The translations under genes were made by a program, and so were the position numbers. Under the pieces are notes generated by a model that saw only the letters and a list, made by a program, of their open reading frames with translations, was not told the DNA's origin and ran no database searches. Below are positions 51,450 through 59,319 of a stretch of 64,000 nucleotides of DNA, piece after piece (within the stretch, counting starts at the first letter, position 1; every line of letters begins with the position of its first letter). This DNA is from an uncultured Collinsella sp. (GTDB lineage Bacteria; Actinomycetota; Coriobacteriia; Coriobacteriales; Coriobacteriaceae), in the NCBI GenBank assembly GCA_900541145.1, contig UQIH01000008.1, forward strand, positions 28,227-92,226. The letters are read 5' to 3'.

Positions 51450-52331
51450 ATGCCAAACAGCATCGAACTGCCCAAGGGCTACGAGAACGTGCTCATGGAG
51501 GCGTACCGCAAGGAATCCCTGACCGCAGTGCTTGAGAGCGCCGCGCCGCAGGGCAACATCGCGCAGATGGAGCAGCTGGGCGAGTTCTACTACCCCGTCT
51601 ACTCCATGGGCGGCCTGGGCGACGTGCAGGCCAACGGGCGACTGCCGCAGAACAGCGGCGCGTCCCTGACTTGGAAGCCCATCAGCGCCAACTACGACCG
51701 CGGCACCATCCTGGAAATCGACCAGAAAGTGGACGCCCAGTCCTTCAACCTGGCGTTCGGCAACGCCGCCGCGCACTTCAACCGCACCAAGGTGGTGCCC
51801 GAGGGAGACGCGTTCGTGTTCTCCACGCTGTGCGCAGGCACCGGCATCACCAAGGAGCAGAAGACCTACGCCGACGGCGCGGACATGCTCAAGGGCCTGA
51901 ACGCCGCCATGTGCGACATGGACGAGAAAGAGGTGCCGGAAGAGGGCCGCGTGCTGTTCATCACCCCCACCCTGCTGGGTATGGTGAAGGACCTGGACAC
52001 CACCAAGTCCCGCGAGGCGCTGGACGGCTTCTCCTCCATCGTGAAGGTGCCGCAGTCCCGCTTCTACAGCGCCATCGACCTTTTGGACGGCACCACCAAG
52101 GACGAGGAGATCGGCCACTACAAGAAGGGCACCGGCGCGGTGGACATGAACTTCCTCATCGTCCACAAGGACGCCGTGGTGCTGCGCTGGAACTTCGCGC
52201 ACGGCAAGGTCATCGACGCCGAAGACAACCAGCAGGGCTTCGGCCACCTGTTCAAGTACCGCAAGTACGGCGTGTGCGGCGTCCGCGAGAACCTGGCGCA
52301 CTACATCACCGCAGGCATGAAGGCCGCGTAG
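51450..52331 (+). CDS. Major capsid protein
   Basis: 293 residues, HK97-like in size. After a short N-terminus (IELPKGYENVLMEAYRKESL) there are features of the fold: SLTWKPISANYDRGTILEID, then NLAFGNAAAHFNRTKVVPEG, and a P-loop-like RVLFITPTLLGMVKDLDTTK. C-terminal HGKVIDAEDNQQGFGHLFKY. Follows scaffold directly, and precedes connectors. The high expected expression agrees with its strong GC-rich codon bias and AAAGGAG ribosome site. Confidence 0.87.
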   Translation: MPNSIELPKGYENVLMEAYRKESLTAVLESAAPQGNIAQMEQLGEFYYPVYSMGGLGDVQANGRLPQNSGASLTWKPISANYDRGTILEIDQKVDAQSFNLAFGNAAAHFNRTKVVPEGDAFVFSTLCAGTGITKEQKTYADGADMLKGLNAAMCDMDEKEVPEEGRVLFITPTLLGMVKDLDTTKSREALDGFSSIVKVPQSRFYSAIDLLDGTTKDEEIGHYKKGTGAVDMNFLIVHKDAVVLRWNFAHGKVIDAEDNQQGFGHLFKYRKYGVCGVRENLAHYITAGMKAA

Positions 52332-52345
52332 GAAGGAGGCGCGAC

Positions 52346-52501
52346 ATGCGCACCGTTGGACTGGCCTTCGAGAAGGAGGCCCCGAAGAAGGCCAAGCCCG
52401 CCAAGGGCAAGGCGGAAAAGCCCGAGGCGAAGGCCGCAGACGAGCAGCCCGCCAAGGGCAAGGCGGAAAAGCCCGAGGCGGCCGATGACGATGGAAACTA
52501 G
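52346..52501 (+). CDS. Small Lys/Ala/Pro-rich head-associated protein
   Basis: 51 residues: MRTVGLAFEKEAPKKAKPAK followed by two copies of the peptide AKGKAEKPEA. The two copies are encoded by near-identical 30-base units. Highly charged and disordered. Behind AAGGAGG. May be a head decoration or linker. Overlaps the next gene by 17 bases. Confidence 0.55.
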   Translation: MRTVGLAFEKEAPKKAKPAKGKAEKPEAKAADEQPAKGKAEKPEAADDDGN

Positions 52502-52850
52502 AGCCCCGACCTACGAGGACTACCTGGCAGCCGGGCGCGGGGAGCTGTCCGCCGAGGAGTTCAAGGCGGCGCTCCCCCACGCCACGGCAGCCGTGCGCGA
52601 CCTGATCTTCCCCAACGAGCCGGACGGCTCCGAGGAGTGGGCGCGCGCGGTCATGGCGGCCTGCGAGGTCGACGCCGCATACGGATGCTCGGGCGGCATC
52701 ATGGAGGGCGGCGGCTTTACCGTCGGCTCGTTCTCGTGGAACCCCGGTACCGAAGGGGCCAGCACCTACCGCAGCGACATGGAGGCCGCCGTCCGCCGCG
52801 AGCTGCTTGGAACGCCGCTGCTCTACGCGGGCATCGGGGGTACCAGATGA
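52485..52850 (+). CDS. Head-tail connector protein
   Basis: 121 residues. ETRAPTYEDYLAAGRGELS and FKAALPHATAAVRDLIFPNE match the N-terminal pattern of phage head-tail connector/adaptor proteins. An alternative ATG is at 52491. The stop overlaps the next start (ATGATG). Position after capsid agrees. Confidence 0.7.
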   Translation: MTMETRAPTYEDYLAAGRGELSAEEFKAALPHATAAVRDLIFPNEPDGSEEWARAVMAACEVDAAYGCSGGIMEGGGFTVGSFSWNPGTEGASTYRSDMEAAVRRELLGTPLLYAGIGGTR

Positions 52851-53176
52851 TGCGGGTGCCGCGCTCGGCGCGGCCCTCCACCATGTACGTCAAGGTGCCC
52901 AGGGAGGGCGGCTACGGCGGCGAGTTCGAGCAGCCCGTCGAGGTGCGCCGCGTGCGCTTCGAGCCCGTCTCGGCGTGGCTCGTGCGCGAGTACGCCCTGG
53001 GCGACGGCGCGCAGGGCCTCGTGATAGCGGACGGCGCGGACAGCCCCGGCATGTTCGACGTGCCCGTGGGCAGCCGCGTGAGCATCGACGGGGGCGAGTG
53101 GATGAACGTGGCGAGGTGCACGCCCCGCCGCGCGTTCGGCACCCGTCCCCACCACTGGGAACTGGAGGTGAGGTAG
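52847..53176 (+). CDS. Head closure / putative minor capsid protein
   Basis: 109 residues, beta-rich: MMRVPRSARPSTMYVKVPRE, SRVSIDGGEWMNVARC and HHWELEVR at the end. Corresponds by order and size to the putative minor capsid family in A118-type phages. Overlaps the connector by 4 bases. Confidence 0.65.
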   Translation: MMRVPRSARPSTMYVKVPREGGYGGEFEQPVEVRRVRFEPVSAWLVREYALGDGAQGLVIADGADSPGMFDVPVGSRVSIDGGEWMNVARCTPRRAFGTRPHHWELEVR

Positions 53177-53178
53177 CC

Positions 53179-53529
53179 ATGCCCGCAGCAGTTACGGTCG
53201 ACCTGACCAAGCTCATGAAGCGTTTCAGCGCGAAGGAGCTGGAGGCCAAGCAGGTGAAGTTCGCCATGAGCGTGGCCGAGGACATGAACGCGTTCACGCC
53301 AGAGGACACCAAGCGCATGCACAACTCCGTGCAGGCCGCCTCCGACTTCAGGCAGGGCCTCGTCATATGGGACGCCGACTACGCCGCCTACGTGCGCGAC
53401 CTGCCCGACAGCTCCATCAAGCACGGCAAGAACCCGAGGGCCAAGGCCGACTGGCCGAAGGCCGCGAAGGAAGCGCACGGCGAGGACTGGGAGCGCCTGG
53501 CCGTCGACCTCCTGACCGAGGGGGCGTGA
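53179..53529 (+). CDS. Minor capsid / head-tail joining protein
   Basis: 116 residues: VTVDLTKLMKRFSAKELEAK, EDMNAFTPEDTKRMHNSVQA and VIWDADYAAYVRDLPDSSIK. The 'FTP.DTG.L..S....' pattern and 'W...YA.Y.Y' pattern are typical of phage minor capsid 2 / HK97 gp10-like proteins. Starts at GAGGTAGCCATG. Confidence 0.75.
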   Translation: MPAAVTVDLTKLMKRFSAKELEAKQVKFAMSVAEDMNAFTPEDTKRMHNSVQAASDFRQGLVIWDADYAAYVRDLPDSSIKHGKNPRAKADWPKAAKEAHGEDWERLAVDLLTEGA

Positions 53530-53530
53530 C

Positions 53531-53929
53531 ATGACCCCGGACGTGATGGAGGCGGCGAAGGCCGCCATAGAGGCCCTGGGCTACGGCCCGGTGCTCCTCA
53601 CCCGCCTGGCAGCATCGCGCGGCCACGACGACGCGGTGGTGCTGAGGCCCATGCCCACGGCCGACGCGGTGCGCCACATGGACGGCACCCGCCGTGTCGG
53701 ATACGTGCTGCAGGTCATCGTGAAGGACACCTCCGAGGCCAAGGCCATGGGCGACGCCTACGACCTGGCCGACGCGTTGGACGGGGCCGACCTGTCCTCG
53801 CCCACCGGCTCCTACGGCTTCACCAGCGCGGCGCTGTACACAGAGCCGCAGGAGATAACGCCGCCGGAGGGCGGGCCGTACCTGTGGGAGTTCCGAATCA
53901 AAGCGACCATAACCATAGAGAAGGGATAA
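53531..53929 (+). CDS. Tail completion / minor capsid 3-like protein
   Basis: 132 residues. VLLTRLAASRGHDDAVVLRP, GYVLQVIVKDTSEAKAMGD and YLWEFRIKATITIEKG match the phage tail-terminator type by order and length. It would cap the tail tube. It is separated by one base from its upstream neighbour. Confidence 0.7.
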   Translation: MTPDVMEAAKAAIEALGYGPVLLTRLAASRGHDDAVVLRPMPTADAVRHMDGTRRVGYVLQVIVKDTSEAKAMGDAYDLADALDGADLSSPTGSYGFTSAALYTEPQEITPPEGGPYLWEFRIKATITIEKG

Positions 53930-53931
53930 CG

Positions 53932-54648
53932 ATGGCAAAGAACCAAGACCTGGGCTTCGCACCCAACTACATGAGCGCGCTGGAGATCGACACTACGCCA
54001 GACGCGGCCAGCCCCACGTGGGCCATCTTCTCGCGCGGCATCACCGAGGTGAAGCCGACCACCAACGAGACCACCGAGACCAAGGACTACTACGACGGCT
54101 ACGGCACTCCCACCGACAAGGTGAAGAGCGTGCAGCCGCAGTACGAGGTCACAGGCGACCGCTGCTACGGCGACCCCGCGCAGGACTTCGTTGCCAGCCT
54201 GGCGCTTGAGACCGGCGAGGGCCGCACGGGCCACTTCCGCCACACCGACCCCAACGGCGACGTGGTGGAGGGCGACTGCACCTACCTGGGCCTGACCGTC
54301 GGCTCGCAGCAGGGCGCGGCGTCCGACCCCGGCGCGTTCTCCTGCACGATCTCGGGCGCTGGCGCTATGCGCTACATCCCCGCCAACAAGCTCAAGCAGC
54401 CCACGGGCGTCACCTGCACCGCGCCGACCGGCCCGGCCGTGGGCAAGTCCATGAAGCTCGCGCCGACCGTCACGCCCGCCGAGGCGAACGCCAAGTGCTT
54501 CTTCGCATCGGGCAACACCGACGTGGCCACCGTCGACAGCGACGGCAACGTGACGGGCGTGGCCGCAGGCGAGGCGGTCATCACCGTGCGCTGCGCGTCC
54601 AAGCCGAGCATCTGCACGCAGGTGAAGGTCACCGTGGCGGCGAAGTAG
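53932..54648 (+). CDS. Major tail protein with C-terminal Ig-like domain
   Basis: 238 residues. Residues 1-155 form the tail-tube fold (FAPNYMSALEIDTTPDAASP, GITEVKPTTNETTETKDYYD). Residues about 160-238 are a bacterial Ig-like (Big_2) domain: SMKLAPTVTPAEANAKCFFA, ASGNTDVATVDSDGNVTGVA and AAGEAVITVRCAS. Ig domains on phage tubes are thought to bind carbohydrates or mucus. The start ATG 53932 follows AAGGGATAACG. It is followed by a terminator. Confidence 0.88.
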   Translation: MAKNQDLGFAPNYMSALEIDTTPDAASPTWAIFSRGITEVKPTTNETTETKDYYDGYGTPTDKVKSVQPQYEVTGDRCYGDPAQDFVASLALETGEGRTGHFRHTDPNGDVVEGDCTYLGLTVGSQQGAASDPGAFSCTISGAGAMRYIPANKLKQPTGVTCTAPTGPAVGKSMKLAPTVTPAEANAKCFFASGNTDVATVDSDGNVTGVAAGEAVITVRCASKPSICTQVKVTVAAK

Positions 54649-54682
54649 CCGCAGGCGACACCAGACATAACCTCCTGGACAT

Positions 54683-54719
54683 GGGGGCGCGGGCTAGTGA
54701 GCGGCCCGCGCCCCTTTTC
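54683..54719 (+). terminator. Intrinsic terminator after the major tail protein
   Basis: GGGGCGCGGG / CCCGCGCCCC perfect stem followed by TTTT, 35 bases past the stop. A high-level tail transcript may end partly here. Confidence 0.8.
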
Positions 54720-54756
54720 TATGCCCGACGCTCACCGCTCACGAAAGGGGCAACAA

Positions 54757-55260
54757 ATGGAACTTCTGAAAAACATCCGCGCGTACGAGGACGTGTTCTT
54801 CGAGGACCCCGAGGAGAACCCCGACACGCCGCGCTTCCGCGTGTGGTTCGACGACAAGCACATCGAGGAGTACCTGGCCAAGGTCGGCAACGCCATCGAC
54901 CGCGCGCAGGCCAACGAGCAGATGGCCCGCGAGGCCGACACCCCCGAGAAGGCGGCCGAGGCCAACGCCGCGCAGGCCCGCCTCATGAAGCGCACCATCT
55001 CGGCGTTCATCGGCACCGAGGGCTGGGAGCAGCTGCTCGCGTGGATGGGCGGCGACGAGGGCCCCATCGCGCCCGAGGAGAACATCCGCATCCTGGGCGA
55101 GGTCTTCGCCACGTTCCTCAACATGTTGGCGCGCCACGCGACCAGCGAGCAGCTGATGGCGTGCGGCCTTGCATACAGCGAGCGCGCCGATCAGGTCCAG
55201 GCGCTCAACCGCGCCCAGCGCCGCGCCAAGGCCAAGCGCAAGAAGAAGGGCGGCAAGTAA
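54757..55260 (+). CDS. Tail assembly chaperone, first
   Basis: 167 residues: NIRAYEDVFFEDPEENPDTP, FRVWFDDKHIEEYLAKVGN and a highly basic C-terminus (RAQRRAKAKRKKKGGK). Corresponds to the small tail chaperone (gpG/Gp14-like) between tail tube and tape measure. Starts ATG 54757 with GAAAGGGG ahead. The stop overlaps the next gene's start by one base (TAATG). Confidence 0.75.
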   Translation: MELLKNIRAYEDVFFEDPEENPDTPRFRVWFDDKHIEEYLAKVGNAIDRAQANEQMAREADTPEKAAEANAAQARLMKRTISAFIGTEGWEQLLAWMGGDEGPIAPEENIRILGEVFATFLNMLARHATSEQLMACGLAYSERADQVQALNRAQRRAKAKRKKKGGK

Positions 55261-55916
55261 TGCTGCCAGCCGCGCTCACGGCCGAGCGGGTGCGGCTGCC
55301 CGACGGCACGAGCGCCACGCGCTACCCGTGGAACGGCGAGGAGGTGCTGGTGCGCGACGACGCGCTCACGATCATCCGCGTCATCGAGGTGCTGACCGAC
55401 GAGGGCAAGTCCGACGACCAGCGCCGGGACGAGTTCCTGGCGCTGTTCTTCGTGGACTGGGCGGACGCGTGGTGCGCATGCGACTACGACGCCGCCGAGT
55501 TCGTGCGGATGCGCGACGCGGCGGTATGGGACATGTGCGGACTCGACCTGACCGGCGACCGCCCGCACGAGACCCCGCTGTGGGACTTGGAGGAGGACGC
55601 GGCGCGCATACGCACCAGCTTCCGCCAGGCCTACGGCATCGAGTGGGACGAGGTGCGCGGTCGCATCAGCTTCGCCGAGTTCGTGGCGCTCGTGGGCGGC
55701 TGCCCGCAGGACACGCCGCTCGGCGCGGCCATCCACTACCGCAACCCGGCGACCAAGCCGAAGCCAACCAAATACAACAGGCAGGAGGTCGAGGCCTGGA
55801 ACGCCGCCCACAAGGCGTTCGAACTCGGCAAAGGCCGCAGCTCACACGGCTCTGAGGAAGGAAGCGACGCGGCGATGCGCGATGTGTTCGCCGCGCTCAA
55901 GAGAGCGACGAGGTGA
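55260..55916 (+). CDS. Tail assembly chaperone, Gp15-like
   Basis: 218 residues. LRHP-like VRLPDGTSATRYPWNGEEV, then FFVDWADAWCACDYDAAEFV near residue 60 and DWEEDA-like LWDLEEDAARIRTSF match the phage Gp15 family (A118). The C-terminal KPTKYNRQEVEAWNAAHKAF is Lys-rich. It sits just before the tape measure, as in A118. Confidence 0.8.
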   Translation: MLPAALTAERVRLPDGTSATRYPWNGEEVLVRDDALTIIRVIEVLTDEGKSDDQRRDEFLALFFVDWADAWCACDYDAAEFVRMRDAAVWDMCGLDLTGDRPHETPLWDLEEDAARIRTSFRQAYGIEWDEVRGRISFAEFVALVGGCPQDTPLGAAIHYRNPATKPKPTKYNRQEVEAWNAAHKAFELGKGRSSHGSEEGSDAAMRDVFAALKRATR

Positions 55917-58609
55917 GCATGGACGGCAACGTCATCATCAAAGCGGTGCTCGACACCGTTGACGTATCCAAGAACATCAAGGCCCTGGAGCGCGACCTCC
56001 AGGGCATCTCCTGGAAGAACATAGCCGAGGGCGACGAGAAGGCCGCGAAGCTGTCGTCCTCGTTCAAGAAGGCCGGCACGGCCGCCACGGTGACGCTGAC
56101 CGCGCCCGTGGTGGCCGCCGGCAAGGCCGTATTCGGCGTGGCCAGCGACTACGAGCAGGCCAACGCCCGCATAGCCGCCGCGTTCGGCGTGTCCGGCGAG
56201 GAGGCCGAGCGTTTCAGCGGCATAGGCAAGCGCATATACGAGGGTGGCTGGGGCCAGTCCCTGGACGAGGTCAACGATGCGCTGATCCAGTGCAAGTCCA
56301 CCCTTCGCGACGTGTCCGACGAGGACCTGCAGACCGTCACCACCAACGCACTCATGCTGTCGGACACCTTCGGCGCAGACGTGAACGAGTCCATACGCGG
56401 CACCAACGCCCTCATGGAGGGCTTCGGGCTGTCCGCCACCGAGGCCAGCGACCTGCTGACGGCGGGCATGCAGCGCGGCCTGAACTACACCGACGAGCTG
56501 GGCGACAACCTGAGCGAATACTCCGTGCGATGGGGCGAGGCGGGAATGAGCGCCAGCGAGTACTTCTCGCTGCTCGAAGCGGGCACGTCCAACGGCGCGT
56601 ACAACCTGGACAAGGTGGGCGACTACCTCAACGAGTTCCTGACGGCGCTGTCCGACGGCCGCATGGAGGAATCCATCGGCTCGTTCAGCGAGGGCACGCA
56701 GGAGGTCTTCGAGAACTTCAAGAACGGCAGCGCCACCGCCGAGGACATGCTGCAGGCGGTGCTGGGCGACCTCACGCAGATGCCAAACGAGTACGACAAG
56801 GCCGCGCTGGCCTCCACCCTGTGGTCCTCGCTGGGCGAGGACAATGCCATGGGCATGATCGAGTCCCTGGCGGGCGTGCAGGACAGCTTCGGCGACGTGG
56901 CGGGCGCTGCGCAGCAGGCCCAGGAGGCCGCCTCCGACAGCTTCGCCGTGAAATCGCAGGAGGCCATGCGCGAGCTGCAGGGCTCCATCGAGCCGCTTGG
57001 CGAGCCGCTGCTCAACATCGCCACCAACGTGGCGGGTGTCGTCAAGTCGTTCTCCGAGTGGTTCGCCGGCATCGGCGAGGGCGGCCAGACCGCCGTGCTG
57101 GCGATCGCCACGATAGCGGCCGCCATAGGCCCCGTGCTGTCGACGGTCGGCACCGTCGTGGACACCGTGCCGAAAATCGGAGCGGCCTTCCAGGTGGTCG
57201 GCAAGCTGGGCACCGGCGCGCTGGGGCTCATAGCCGCGCACCCCGTGGTAGCAGCCATAGCAGCCATCATCGCCGCCGTGGTGCTGCTGTGGAACAACTG
57301 CGAGGAGTTCCGCGACGCGGTGACCGCCGTGTGGGATGCCGTGTGCGCCGCGTTCGAGGTGGCCACCCAGGTGGCGGGCGACGTGGCCCAAAGCGTCGGC
57401 GAGTTCTTCTCGCAGCTCGGCGAGACGCTGGGCGGCGTGTGGGACGGCATCTGCTCCACGGTGCAGGTGGCCATCGACTCCATAGCCGGGTTCTTCCAAG
57501 GCCTGGCCGGCACCGCCTCGTCCATCTGGGACGGCATCTGCAACGTGGTGCAGGTCGCCGTGATGCTTCTGGGCGAGATTCTGAACCTGGCCATCGAGAC
57601 GCTGCTCATACCCTGGAACTTCATCTGGGAGAACTTCGGCGAGCAGCTGACGGCGGCATGGGACGCAATCTGCGGCGCGGTGGGAGGCTACATCGACGCG
57701 GTGAGCCAGGTCATCACCGACGTGGTGACGGCGCTCTCCGAATGGTGGGGCGCGACGTGGGAAGGCATCAGCGGCACCGCCAGCGCCATATGGGAGGCCA
57801 TCTACGGCGCGGTGAGCGCATACATCCAGTACGTTAGCGACGTGATAGGCGCGACCCTTTTGGTCATCCAGGGCGTGTGGGACACGGTGTGGGGCGCGGT
57901 GAGCTTCACCGCCTCCAGCATATGGGGTGCCATCAGCTCGGCGATAGGCGCGGCCATCAATGCCATCAGCTCCACCATATCGGCGGTGCTGTCGGCAATT
58001 CAGGCGGTGTGGGACTCCATATGGGGTGCTGTGAGCAGCACGGCGTCGAGCGTGTGGGGCGGCATCAGCTCCACCATATCCAGCATCGTGAACGGCATCC
58101 GCGACACGATCTCCAGCGTGTTCAACGCCGCCAAGGACACCGTGAGCAGCGTGTGGAACTCCATCAAGAGCGCCATCGAGACGCCGATACAGAACGCCCG
58201 CGACACCGTGCGCAACGTCATCGACTCCATCAAGGGGTTCTTCAACTTCTCGTGGTCGCTGCCCCACCTGAAGCTGCCGCACCTGTCCATCTCCGGCAGC
58301 TTCAGCATCGCCCCGCCGAGCGTGCCGCACTTCGGCATCGACTGGTACGCCAAGGGCGGCGTGTTCAACGGCCCCAGCGTCATCGGCGTCGGCGAGGCGG
58401 GCCCCGAGGGCGTGGTGCCGTTCAACGAGCGCGGCGCGCGCCCGCTGGCCGAGGGCATCGCCAAGCTGCTCGACGGCAAGGGCGGCGCGGCCCATGGCGA
58501 CACGAACGTGACAATCAACCTGTACGCGACCGTGCGGGAGGAGGCCGACATCGAGAAAATCTCCCGCCAGATAGCCAAGGAAATCAAACGGCAGGAGTGC
58601 TTCGCATGA
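55913..58609 (+). CDS. Tape measure protein
   Basis: 898 residues, setting tail length. Start GTG 55913 overlaps the previous stop; ATG 55919 is an alternative. An N-terminal coiled coil leads to a TMP domain (GKAVFGVASDYEQANARIAA). A transmembrane-like stretch is at VAAIAAIIAAVVLLW near residue 450. Residues 480-770 have repeating units with periodic Trp (GVWDGICSTVQVAIDSIAG, AVWDSIWGAVSSTASSVWGG). A C-terminal GVFNGPSVIGVGEAGPEGVV segment follows. Typical siphovirus TMP with a long rod and a membrane-active region. Confidence 0.93.
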   Translation: MSMDGNVIIKAVLDTVDVSKNIKALERDLQGISWKNIAEGDEKAAKLSSSFKKAGTAATVTLTAPVVAAGKAVFGVASDYEQANARIAAAFGVSGEEAERFSGIGKRIYEGGWGQSLDEVNDALIQCKSTLRDVSDEDLQTVTTNALMLSDTFGADVNESIRGTNALMEGFGLSATEASDLLTAGMQRGLNYTDELGDNLSEYSVRWGEAGMSASEYFSLLEAGTSNGAYNLDKVGDYLNEFLTALSDGRMEESIGSFSEGTQEVFENFKNGSATAEDMLQAVLGDLTQMPNEYDKAALASTLWSSLGEDNAMGMIESLAGVQDSFGDVAGAAQQAQEAASDSFAVKSQEAMRELQGSIEPLGEPLLNIATNVAGVVKSFSEWFAGIGEGGQTAVLAIATIAAAIGPVLSTVGTVVDTVPKIGAAFQVVGKLGTGALGLIAAHPVVAAIAAIIAAVVLLWNNCEEFRDAVTAVWDAVCAAFEVATQVAGDVAQSVGEFFSQLGETLGGVWDGICSTVQVAIDSIAGFFQGLAGTASSIWDGICNVVQVAVMLLGEILNLAIETLLIPWNFIWENFGEQLTAAWDAICGAVGGYIDAVSQVITDVVTALSEWWGATWEGISGTASAIWEAIYGAVSAYIQYVSDVIGATLLVIQGVWDTVWGAVSFTASSIWGAISSAIGAAINAISSTISAVLSAIQAVWDSIWGAVSSTASSVWGGISSTISSIVNGIRDTISSVFNAAKDTVSSVWNSIKSAIETPIQNARDTVRNVIDSIKGFFNFSWSLPHLKLPHLSISGSFSIAPPSVPHFGIDWYAKGGVFNGPSVIGVGEAGPEGVVPFNERGARPLAEGIAKLLDGKGGAAHGDTNVTINLYATVREEADIEKISRQIAKEIKRQECFA

Positions 58610-59319
58610 TATACAACGGCTTCGACTTCGCGCCGTGGTTCGACACCCGGCTCGTGACCCGCTCGCTGCTGCCCGAGTACGAAATCGCCACGCGCGACGT
58701 GCCCGGGCAGCCCGGCTCGCGCTTCATGCGCGCAGAGCTGAAACCCCTGACGATAGACGTGGCGGCGGCCTGGAGGGCACGCCCCGCCGACGATATGGCG
58801 GCCCTTCGCCGCCTCATGGCCTCGCGCCTGCTGTGCCTCAAGGAGGCCGAGCTGTGGCTGGACGACGAGAGGCACCTGGGCCTGCGCTACATGGCCGTGC
58901 TGACCTCGCCGGGCGCGCTCGACACGTTGTGGCACACCGGCGAGGCCACGCTGACGTTCACGGCATACGACCCCGTGGCCTACGGGGCCGAGGGGCGCGC
59001 AACCGTGTCGGGCACCTCGGGCGTGCAGGTGGGCGGGACGTTCCGCACCTACCCCACCGTGACCGTCAGGCCCGGCGGCAGCACGTCGGCGCTGCGGCTG
59101 ACGAACATGGGCACGGGCGAGTTCGTGCAGATCGACAAGGCGGTGACGGCATCGAGCGCGGTGGTCATCGACATGGCCGCCCCGCAGGCCACGGTGGACG
59201 GCAGCCCCGCGCCCGTGACCTTCGAGAGTGACTTCTTCCCGCTGGAGCCGGGGGCCAACAGCCTCAAGCTGTCCAGCGGCACCGCGACGGTACAGTGGAC
59301 GGAAAGGTACGTGGGCTGA
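58606..59319 (+). CDS. Distal tail protein (Dit)
   Basis: 237 residues. The N-terminal Dit pattern FDFAPWFDTRLVTRSLLPEY and PGQPGSRFMRAELKPLTIDV, then a galectin-like beta-sandwich: ATVSGTSGVQVGGTFRTYPT and ALRLTNMGTGEFVQIDKAV. Dit forms the hub between tail tube and Tal. ATG 58606 shares ATGA with the TMP stop. Confidence 0.85.
   Translation: MIYNGFDFAPWFDTRLVTRSLLPEYEIATRDVPGQPGSRFMRAELKPLTIDVAAAWRARPADDMAALRRLMASRLLCLKEAELWLDDERHLGLRYMAVLTSPGALDTLWHTGEATLTFTAYDPVAYGAEGRATVSGTSGVQVGGTFRTYPTVTVRPGGSTSALRLTNMGTGEFVQIDKAVTASSAVVIDMAAPQATVDGSPAPVTFESDFFPLEPGANSLKLSSGTATVQWTERYVG

Noticed and set aside
54757..55916. -1 programmed frameshift fusing the two tail chaperones
   Set aside because: The second frame is open in -1 over the first gene, but no canonical slippery heptamer is seen near the stop and the TAATG overlap gives a simple start.
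55736..58495. Very long minus-strand open frames across tail genes (also 49140-50486 and others)
   Set aside because: They are antisense to well-identified phage genes, lack ribosome sites and have Ala/Arg/Gly-His composition typical of GC-rich shadow frames.
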